This document shows positions 1-4,598 of a stretch of 5,826 nucleotides of DNA, in pieces. A model generated the notes under the pieces. The model had not been told where the DNA came from. It was given only the letters and a program-made list of their open reading frames with translations, and made no database searches. This DNA comes from Candidatus Hydrogenedentota bacterium (GTDB lineage: Bacteria > Hydrogenedentota > Hydrogenedentia > Hydrogenedentales > GCA-2746185), in NCBI GenBank assembly GCA_030123645.1, contig JASJYE010000177.1:1-5826 (forward strand), read 5' to 3'. Each line of letters starts with the position of its first letter. Position 1 is the first letter of the stretch. Made by a program: the position numbers and the translations under genes.

Positions 1-75
1 ACAAAGGACAATGCCTAAACCACAGTCGCAACTGTAAACGATGTCCCCGGTCTAAAACGTAAACCATGTGCCCGG
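1..75. mobile_element. Probable terminal remnant of an insertion sequence (IS21/IS481-like end)
   Basis: Two near-identical 17-bp direct repeats (see separate entry) of the form GTAAACnATGTnCCCGG sit here. Arrays of this kind, with TGT-AAC-ATGTC-CCGG character, are what I remember at the ends of IS21/IS481-type elements, where they bind the DDE transposase. No transposase is visible to the right on either strand, so the element body is either left of the window or lost. The first bases also contain an open frame (2-37, stop TAA at 35-37, ending in residues RTMPKPQSQL) whose stop overlaps the first repeat. It could be the tail of a transposase gene, but it is too short to identify. The family assignment comes from memory of repeat sequences and is tentative. 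Confidence 0.4.
34..75 (+). repeat. Two 17-bp direct repeats, GTAAACnATGTnCCCGG
   Basis: Copy 1 is at 34-50 and copy 2 at 59-75, 25 bp apart start to start. They differ at only two positions (G/C at 40 versus 65, C/G at 45 versus 70). The pairing is read directly from the sequence. A spacing of about two and a half helical turns suits tandem sites for a DNA-binding protein such as a transposase, but the binding role is inferred. Confidence 0.75.
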
Positions 76-90
76 ATTGGACCTTATACC

Positions 91-151
91 AGCCTGGGGC
101 GAAGCCTCAGGGGACAAGAAGAATCAGAAAGCAAAGAGGGCTGAAAGCCCG
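91..151. repeat. Intergenic palindromic repeat: two GAA-loop hairpins
   Basis: Hairpin 1 (93-111) pairs CCTGGGGC with GCCTCAGG around a GAA loop, eight pairs including one G-U. Hairpin 2 (138-150) pairs GGGCT with AGCCC around a GAA loop, five pairs. I remember such modules, often together in this order, as dispersed non-coding repeats in several environmental bacterial phyla. A related unit lies at 4576-4591 in this window. On the minus strand, hairpin 2 is followed by a T-rich stretch (TCTTTGCTTTCTGATTCTTC), so it might also help end transcription of the minus-strand operon that finishes at 212. Structure is seen directly; repeat-family membership is inferred. Confidence 0.55.
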
Positions 152-170
152 CTCCATTCTCTAGTGAGGA

Positions 171-205
171 TAGCTCAGCGTCTCGCTACGGAATCCGGTG
201 AGCTA
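171..205 (-). terminator. Weak inverted repeat just downstream of the minus-strand operon
   Basis: TAGCTCA at 171-177 and TGAGCTA at 199-205 are perfect complements separated by 21 nt. On the minus strand the stem begins about 6 nt past the stop codon at 212-214. The stem is AT-mixed, the loop is long and no U-run follows, so termination here is only a possibility. Confidence 0.2.
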
Positions 206-211
206 CACGGG

Positions 212-724
212 CTAGCGCTTCGAGAAGGAGGGAGTTGCGGGCGGCGGCGTAATGTGTTCCTCTGCACCTATTTGCGCAATGCGAGACTCTGTCTTTGCCG
301 CCGCCTCAAGTGCTGCCGCCGTGGCGTTTTCCCGCAGACGCGTATCCCCGGGTTGCGCCCCCATGGCGACGGCACGGTCAGCCGCCGCGAGCAAGGCCGT
401 GTGCGCGCTCCCACCTAGTTTTGAATACACCAGCCGCTGCCTCAAGTCATTCGTCTGGGGGTGGAAGTTGCGGTCAATCCACTGCTCGTACGAGGCCATG
501 TCCGCCGGTCCAGCCGTCGCGCGGCCCTTCTCGAGGAATTCATCTATAAGCGACACAAGCTCGTTCGAGAAAAGGCGCAGTTCCGTGGCTTCCATGATTT
601 CCATGGCGCTAAGCGGGTCAGGCTCCGAGCGCGCCAGAAGCTGTCCCACCAATAGATACGAGAGGCACATTGCGACAAGTGAACTCGCGCCCCATCGCAC
701 GGCGTAGGCGAGAGGCATTTTCAT
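212..724 (-). CDS. Hypothetical protein with one N-terminal membrane anchor, 170 aa
   Basis: I do not recognise the family. From ATG at 724 the protein starts MKMPLAYAVRWG and has one hydrophobic segment at about residues 12-31, positively charged before it, ending near LLARSEP. It reads as an uncleaved signal anchor with the remainder outside the cytoplasm; an inefficiently cleaved signal peptide is also possible. The rest looks helical: an acidic amphipathic stretch (about 45-67), an alanine-rich part (about 108-153) and a Pro/Ser tail. There are no cysteines beyond C20 and no catalytic motif that I can name. The reading frame stays open upstream to 916, but that extension lies inside the SprT-like gene and is Arg-rich like a shadow frame, so I place the start at 724 (ATG at 718 is an alternative). 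No good ribosome binding site is visible. The gene lies 31 bp after the SprT-like gene on the same strand and is probably co-transcribed with it. Confidence 0.6.
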   Translation of the reverse strand: MKMPLAYAVRWGASSLVAMCLSYLLVGQLLARSEPDPLSAMEIMEATELRLFSNELVSLIDEFLEKGRATAGPADMASYEQWIDRNFHPQTNDLRQRLVYSKLGGSAHTALLAAADRAVAMGAQPGDTRLRENATAAALEAAAKTESRIAQIGAEEHITPPPATPSFSKR

Positions 725-755
725 CGTTCGTCGCCCAAGGGCGGCAGCGCCCGCA

Positions 756-1496
756 CTATGCGCTTCTCGGTTGTGCCCGCAGCAGCCTCGAGAGGTTTCT
801 CGGGTTGTCGTGCCACGCGATCGCCCGCTCATATTCCGGATACTGCCGTTCCAGGCGATAGAACGTGGCCGTATGTACGTTTCGCCTCCCAGACGGCGTC
901 GTCTCGAAGCCGACATAGGCGTGCAGCATCTCGTGAAACACGATATAACGCACGAAGTACTCCGGAACGAATTCCTGATCGAGATGGGGGTGAATGCGGA
1001 CTAGGTGGTCTTCAGGCGTATAACTTCCGAGACGGATAGAGTGCCGTCTCCTGGCGCCCGGCATCCGGCCCCACGTGATCGGCACGTCAACCTCCCCGTC
1101 GAAGTGCACCGCATTGACCTCATCATATAAGCGTTGCAGATCGTGCCGCACCCCCTGCGTCACAAGGCAAGCCAAGCGACCGCGCCGCGTACGGACAAGG
1201 TGCTGGTGCGCCTCGATGAAGTCGTCCAACAGCCGCGAACTCTTGCGGGGGCGTCGTCCCAGTATCCAGTCGGCCAGCGCCCTTAAGACCTCAGGGCCTC
1301 CCGAGAGAAACATGTGGTGGACGCGCAATTCCGCCGGCTCATTCTCCCCGCAATCCTTGAAATTCATCATCGTCGACGAATTGTCGGTGACATTTACACG
1401 CATCTTCACCGCAGTGAGCAGCTCCAATTGCAGACGCAGCCCCTCCATCGTCAGACACGGCAATTCCAACTGCAAAACTTCCCCCCGGCACTTCAA
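756..1496 (-). CDS. SprT-like zinc metallopeptidase domain protein
   Basis: The zinc-metallopeptidase signature is clear: HEMLH at residues 188-192 in the context IVFHEMLHAYVG, and a likely third ligand H208 in RRNVHTATFYRLERQYP. A strand pattern ending in IRLGSYTPEDHLVRIHP (about 154-170) precedes it, as in SprT/Spartan-type (PF10263) proteins. The N-terminal part (about 32-80, including TDNSSTMM and LRVHHMFLSGGPEVLRALADWI) matches what I remember of a SprT-like subgroup in environmental bacteria. Cysteines are scattered and no C-terminal zinc ribbon follows, unlike E. coli SprT. Eukaryotic Spartan cuts DNA-protein crosslinks; the role of this bacterial type is not known to me. The first codon in the frame is TTG (1496), with TAA upstream at 1533-1535. 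ATG codons at 1448 and 1403 are alternatives, and none has a convincing ribosome binding site. A strong promoter lies just upstream, and the gene is divergent from the sugar-enzyme fusion. Confidence 0.85.
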   Translation of the reverse strand: MKCRGEVLQLELPCLTMEGLRLQLELLTAVKMRVNVTDNSSTMMNFKDCGENEPAELRVHHMFLSGGPEVLRALADWILGRRPRKSSRLLDDFIEAHQHLVRTRRGRLACLVTQGVRHDLQRLYDEVNAVHFDGEVDVPITWGRMPGARRRHSIRLGSYTPEDHLVRIHPHLDQEFVPEYFVRYIVFHEMLHAYVGFETTPSGRRNVHTATFYRLERQYPEYERAIAWHDNPRNLSRLLRAQPRSA

Positions 1497-1535
1497 AACG
1501 CGATGTGGCGCGCACCTTTCCCCCGGCGCCCCTTA

Positions 1536-1564
1536 AGAATATCGCGTCGCGTGAAAATTGTCAA
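1536..1564 (-). promoter_or_regulatory. Sigma70-type promoter for the SprT-like operon
   Basis: Read on the minus strand, a perfect -35 box TTGACA (1564-1559) is followed by exactly 17 bp and a -10 box TATTCT (1541-1536; five of six consensus bases). Transcription would start near 1529, giving a leader of about 33 nt before the TTG at 1496. This is the best promoter in the window. The match is seen directly; activity is inferred. Confidence 0.75.
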
Positions 1565-1625
1565 TAATACTCCACCTCATCCGGCGAAGCGGTGCGCCGC
1601 CGTCCTCTCGTGGGCCTCAGGGCAC

Positions 1626-1654
1626 TTTCCTGAAGCTCTTGAGACTGTTATACT
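1626..1654 (+). promoter_or_regulatory. Possible extended -10 promoter for the epimerase-aminotransferase gene
   Basis: TGTTATACT at 1646-1654 is an extended -10 element (TG, one base, TATACT). At 17 bp spacing the -35 position (1626-1631) reads TTTCCT, a poor match, as is tolerable with an extended -10. The predicted start near 1661 would leave a leader of about 30 nt before the ATG at 1692. It points away from the promoter at 1536-1564, so the two transcripts diverge. Confidence 0.4.
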
Positions 1655-1677
1655 TGGGACGATTGTTCCGGAGCATT

Positions 1678-1691
1678 AAAGGAGATCTCCT
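1678..1691 (+). promoter_or_regulatory. Strong ribosome binding site within a 12-bp perfect palindrome
   Basis: AAAGGAG at 1678-1684 is a near-consensus Shine-Dalgarno sequence 7 nt before the ATG at 1692 and fixes that start. It is part of AGGAGATCTCCT (1680-1691), a perfect palindrome that ends directly against the start codon. As RNA it could fold as AGGA/TCCT around a GATC loop, a weak hairpin that would partly mask the site. Whether that has any effect is unknown. Confidence 0.8.
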
Positions 1692-3902
1692 ATGCGCGTG
1701 GTCGTCACGGGTGGCGGGGGCTATGTCGGGTCCATCCTCGTCCCCGAGTTGTTGAAGCGTGGCCATCAAGTTTGCGTTTTCGATCGCTTCGTCTTCGGCC
1801 GGGAGCCCATCAGGGCCGTTGCGAAATCTCCGGACTGCGAAATCATCGCTGGGGATATCCGCCGCCTCCAGGATTTCCCAGAGCTCCTGAAGGACACCGA
1901 GGCTATCATTCACCTCGCCGGCCTCTCCAACGACCCCTCCTGCGACCTCGACCCTCAGATGACGCTCGACGTCAACGTAGACGCCACGCGCGCCCTCGCC
2001 GCCCAGGCCGTCGAGCAAGGCGTCCGGCGCTTCGTGCTCGCCTCGTCCTGTTCGGTCTATGGCCAGGGCGTGTTCGACGTGCTCGACGAGGAAAGCCCGA
2101 CGAATCCCGTGTCCGCCTACGCCTCCAGCAAAGTCGAAGGCGAACAGGCCCTTCTCGAACTCAAGAGCGCACGCTTCCAGCCTGTCATTTCCCGCGCGGC
2201 CACAATTTTCGGATGGTCGCCCCGCATGCGCTTCGACCTCGCCGTGAACCTCATGACCGCCACCGCCGTCCGCAATGGACTCATCAACGTGCTCGGCGGC
2301 GGACGCCAATGGCGGCCCTTCGTCCACGTCCGCGACGTCGCGCGTCTCTTTGCGGATTTTCTCGAAGCGCCTGCAGAACTCGTCAGCGGCGAGATCTTCA
2401 ACGTCGGATCGGACGACCTAAACCTTCAAATCATCGACCTTGGCAAACGCGTCTGCGAAGCGATCCCAGGCACCGACCTCAAAGTGTCGGCAGACGACGA
2501 AGACCGGCGCACCTATCGCGTCCAGTTCCAAAAACTTAAAGAGCAGCTCGGATTCGAATGCGAGTACTCCTTCGAAGACGGCATCGAAGAGGTCAGGCAT
2601 TATCTCGAAGACGAGACCATCGACCCCTTCAGCGAACCCTTCAACAACGTCCGGCGCCTCAAACGGCTTCTCGCGACGCTTGTCGAGGAGGGCGGCGAGC
2701 CGATCGCACCGCGCTTCATCCCCCTGGCGAAACCCCTCCTGGGGGAAGAGGAAGAGCGCGCCGTCCTCGAAGCGATGCGGAGCGGCTGGGTGACCTCCGG
2801 CCCGCAGATCGCCGCCTTCGAGAAAGAGCTCGGCGAGACGATCAACGCGGAGCACGTGGTCGCCGTGACCGCCTGCACCTCCGCCTTACACCTGTGCATG
2901 GCGCATCAAAATATCGGTCCTGAAGACGAAGTCATTCTCTCGCCGCTGACCTGGCCCTCAGTGGGCAACCTCGTTCTGAACATGGGCGCGAAGGTCGTCT
3001 TCGCCGATATCGACGGCGCAACGCTCAACGTCGACCCCGCATCGATCGAAGCTGCGATCACCGAGCGGACCAAGGCGATTATTCCGGTCCACATGGCCGG
3101 GCAGCCTTGTGACCTCGACGCGATCTACGCCATCGGAAGAAAATTCGGCGTCCCGATTATCGAGGACGCGGCCCACGCCCTCGGCGCCTCCTACAAGGGA
3201 GCGCCCATCGGCAGCCGCGGCGATTTCGCCTGCTTCAGTTTCTACGCGATCAAGAACATCACTACTTTCGAAGGCGGCGCCATCGCCCTCCAAGACCCCG
3301 AGGTGGCCGGGCGATTACGCCGCCTCGCCAACCATGGGCTCGGAGAAACCGCCTGGGACCGCTACAGCGAGAGCGCCGTCCCGGCCCCATACGAAATCGT
3401 CGAGCCCGGCTACAAATACAGCATGGGGAACGTCAGCGCCGCCATCGGTCTCGAGCAACTCAAGAAGTTTTCACGCTTTCAGGCCGTCCGCAAACGGCTG
3501 GCGGGCCTCTACCGGCACGCTCTCGGGGACATTGAGGAGGTCTGGCTGCCCGAGGTAAACGACCCCGCGGGACACGGATGGCACCTCATGATTGTACGCT
3601 TCCATTTGGACAAGCTCTCAATCGACCGCGACCGCATAGCCCACGCCCTCCGCCAGGAGAATATCGGCTCGGGCTTCCATTTCTACGGGCTCCACCTGCA
3701 CGAATACTACCGCGACCAACTCGGATTCCGCCCGGAAGACCTGCCCGAAGCGACCGCCGCGTCCCACGAAGTCCTCTCCTTGCCACTCTACCCCGGAATG
3801 ACGGATAAAAACATCAACGAAGTCGTCGCCGCGCTCAAGAAAGTGCTTCATGCCGCCCGGGTCACCACCGTACCCGTGCTTAAAACCAGCAGCGAAAACT
3901 AA
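1692..3902 (+). CDS. Bifunctional fusion: NAD-dependent sugar epimerase/dehydratase + ArnB-like PLP aminotransferase
   Basis: The 736-residue protein has two complete enzyme domains. Residues 1-311 are an extended short-chain dehydrogenase: nucleotide-binding TGGGGYVG (6-13), GDI (54-56), HLAGLSNDP (74-82), catalytic Ser in ASSCSVYG (117-124), and YxxxK as Y143/K147. Residues from about 342 to 720 are a DegT/DnrJ/EryC1/StrS aminotransferase: SGWVTSGP (364-371), TACTSALH, PVHMAGQP, EDAAHALG (491-498), and the PLP lysine K521 in FSFYAIKNITTFEGG. This lysine motif, GYKYSMGNVSAAIGL and the end GFHFYGLHLHEYYR...LSLPLYPGMT closely recall ArnB, which aminates UDP-4-keto-L-arabinose. The linker (about 312-341) has no ATG, GTG or TTG in frame; the next Met, 362, is already inside the second domain, so this is a true single polypeptide. 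The first domain lacks the Glu of the ArnA TSEVYG motif, so it is probably not an ArnA-type decarboxylase. The likely role is cytoplasmic synthesis of an amino-sugar nucleotide for surface glycan or lipid; the substrate is unknown. Confidence 0.92.
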   Translation: MRVVVTGGGGYVGSILVPELLKRGHQVCVFDRFVFGREPIRAVAKSPDCEIIAGDIRRLQDFPELLKDTEAIIHLAGLSNDPSCDLDPQMTLDVNVDATRALAAQAVEQGVRRFVLASSCSVYGQGVFDVLDEESPTNPVSAYASSKVEGEQALLELKSARFQPVISRAATIFGWSPRMRFDLAVNLMTATAVRNGLINVLGGGRQWRPFVHVRDVARLFADFLEAPAELVSGEIFNVGSDDLNLQIIDLGKRVCEAIPGTDLKVSADDEDRRTYRVQFQKLKEQLGFECEYSFEDGIEEVRHYLEDETIDPFSEPFNNVRRLKRLLATLVEEGGEPIAPRFIPLAKPLLGEEEERAVLEAMRSGWVTSGPQIAAFEKELGETINAEHVVAVTACTSALHLCMAHQNIGPEDEVILSPLTWPSVGNLVLNMGAKVVFADIDGATLNVDPASIEAAITERTKAIIPVHMAGQPCDLDAIYAIGRKFGVPIIEDAAHALGASYKGAPIGSRGDFACFSFYAIKNITTFEGGAIALQDPEVAGRLRRLANHGLGETAWDRYSESAVPAPYEIVEPGYKYSMGNVSAAIGLEQLKKFSRFQAVRKRLAGLYRHALGDIEEVWLPEVNDPAGHGWHLMIVRFHLDKLSIDRDRIAHALRQENIGSGFHFYGLHLHEYYRDQLGFRPEDLPEATAASHEVLSLPLYPGMTDKNINEVVAALKKVLHAARVTTVPVLKTSSEN

Positions 3903-3924
3903 TCGGCGTGGGGGAGGGGAGGAC

Positions 3925-3984
3925 ATGCAGACGCAGATCGAGCCGAAAGCTACCGCCATCTTCATTGCCGTATTTAGGCGCTGA
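3925..3984 (+). CDS. Possible 19-codon leader ORF upstream of the DCC gene
   Basis: ATG at 3925 is preceded by an exceptionally purine-rich site, GGGGAGGGGAGG (3911-3922), much stronger than anything before the next gene. The ORF encodes MQTQIEPKATAIFIAVFRR and stops at TGA 3982-3984. It lies in the same frame as the DCC gene, whose ATG comes 9 nt later and has no ribosome binding site. It could be a leader peptide that couples translation into the DCC gene, or the true N-terminus of that gene interrupted by a stop. The peptide itself matches nothing I know. The strong site and the ORF are seen directly; its translation is inferred. Confidence 0.4.
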   Translation: MQTQIEPKATAIFIAVFRR

Positions 3985-3993
3985 GCCCATCCG

Positions 3994-4398
3994 ATGAAGG
4001 CCACACTCATATACGACGGCGAATGCCCCCTCTGCGCAAAGGCCGTCGCATGGGTCCAAAAACACGTCCGTCCCCAGACGCTCGATTACCTCACCTGCCA
4101 ATCATCCGGCCGCGCCCAGCGTTTTCCCGCGATGACAGAGGCCCAGTGCATGGAAGCGATGCAACTCGTCATGGACGACGGCGCCGTGTATTCCGGCGAC
4201 GAAGCCCTGCCGGTCCTGCTATCCATGCTTCGCAGGTGGCGCTGGCTCGCGCACCTCTTCCGCCTTCCCGGAATGACGCTCCTTTCGCCCGTCGCCTACC
4301 GCTTCGTCGCACGCAACCGCTACATCTTCTCCATCTTCGTCGCGAAGAAAAATCCACCCGCCGAAGAAGCCTGCACCACCGACCGCGATTGCGATTGA
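3994..4398 (+). CDS. DCC-family (DUF393) thiol-disulfide oxidoreductase-like protein
   Basis: The protein begins MKATLIYDGECPLC, the DGxCxxC signature (D8, C11, C14) that defines the DCC/DUF393 family (PF04134), a thioredoxin-related fold with a CxxC redox pair. The 134-residue length and the late aromatic/basic part (YRFVARNRYIFSIFV, about 102-116) are typical. Further cysteines are C35, C52, C127 and C133; the last two lie in an acidic tail (ACTTDRDCD). Family members are generally predicted oxidoreductases with no firm substrate. The start at 3994 is set by the family's usual beginning, although no Shine-Dalgarno sequence precedes it; the 19-codon ORF ending at 3984 may supply ribosomes. 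It lies 91 bp after the epimerase-aminotransferase gene on the same strand, possibly in one transcript, but no functional link to sugar synthesis is evident. A hairpin follows 5 nt after its stop. Confidence 0.88.
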   Translation: MKATLIYDGECPLCAKAVAWVQKHVRPQTLDYLTCQSSGRAQRFPAMTEAQCMEAMQLVMDDGAVYSGDEALPVLLSMLRRWRWLAHLFRLPGMTLLSPVAYRFVARNRYIFSIFVAKKNPPAEEACTTDRDCD

Positions 4399-4403
4399 AT
4401 CTA

Positions 4404-4434
4404 GATGCGCCCGACGATCCTATCGGGGCGCATC
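4404..4434 (+). terminator. GC-rich hairpin after the DCC gene, terminator-like
   Basis: GATGCGCCC (4404-4412) pairs perfectly with GGGCGCATC (4426-4434). Two more pairs (GA 4413-4414 with TC 4423-4424) form if G4425 is bulged, leaving an eight-base loop. The position, 5 nt after the stop at 4396-4398 and ahead of a convergent gene, fits a transcription terminator. No U-run follows on either strand, so it may be a pause or RNA-protecting structure instead of a classical intrinsic terminator. Confidence 0.5.
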
Positions 4435-4570
4435 GAATGTCGAAAATAGCCGGTGTTTTCTCGGCCAGTTATCTTCTACTGCGCGATCGGTCAATCACGT
4501 ATCCATACTGACCGGCAGGTCCGCCTTGCGGTGAGATACGGTTAAGCTGTTCGTCATGGTGGTAGCTCGC

Positions 4571-4598
4571 GTAGGATGGGCTTCAGCCCATGCGGTCA
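4571..4598. repeat. Palindromic repeat unit (ATGGGCTTCAGCCCAT) abutting the ligA stop
   Basis: ATGGGCTTCAGCCCAT at 4576-4591 is a near-perfect inverted repeat: arms ATGGGCT and AGCCCAT with TC between. The flanks GTAGG and GCGGTCAG match a dispersed repeat that I remember from many bacteria (GTAGGATGGGCTTnAGCCCATGCGG). Its GGGCT/AGCCC core is shared with the hairpin at 138-150. It begins 4 bp beyond the ligA stop codon on the minus strand, and the repeat's usual GGTCAG edge includes that stop. It may therefore double as the 3' hairpin of ligA mRNA, though no U-run follows. Confidence 0.6.

Noticed and set aside
162..210. TAGCTCAG at 171-178 resembling a tRNA D-arm box
   Set aside because: No TTCGAATCC-like T-arm, anticodon stem or acceptor pairing could be found around it; it is part of a short inverted repeat instead.
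68..418. Plus-strand frame of 116 codons starting with GTG
   Set aside because: It runs through the repeat hairpins and antisense to the 170-aa gene, its composition is Arg/Cys-rich, and there is no ribosome binding site or family resemblance.
725..916. N-terminal extension of the 170-aa protein to 916
   Set aside because: The extension lies inside the SprT-like gene, is Arg/Gly/Thr-rich like a shadow frame, and would place the membrane anchor internally.
1617..2327. Long minus-strand open frame (236 codons) opposite the epimerase domain, and similar frames at 2418-2855, 2958-3293 and 3618-4010
   Set aside because: All lie antisense to a gene with clear domain motifs. Open antisense frames are expected in GC-rich coding DNA, and none shows a recognisable domain or ribosome binding site.
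4023..4511. Plus-strand frame of 162 codons overlapping the DCC gene
   Set aside because: It is an Arg/Pro-rich shadow in another frame, whereas the 3994-4398 frame carries the DGxCxxC signature.
4399..4595. Possible small gene between the DCC gene and ligA
   Set aside because: No frame with a ribosome binding site and a plausible composition is present; the gap holds a terminator-like hairpin and the palindromic repeat.
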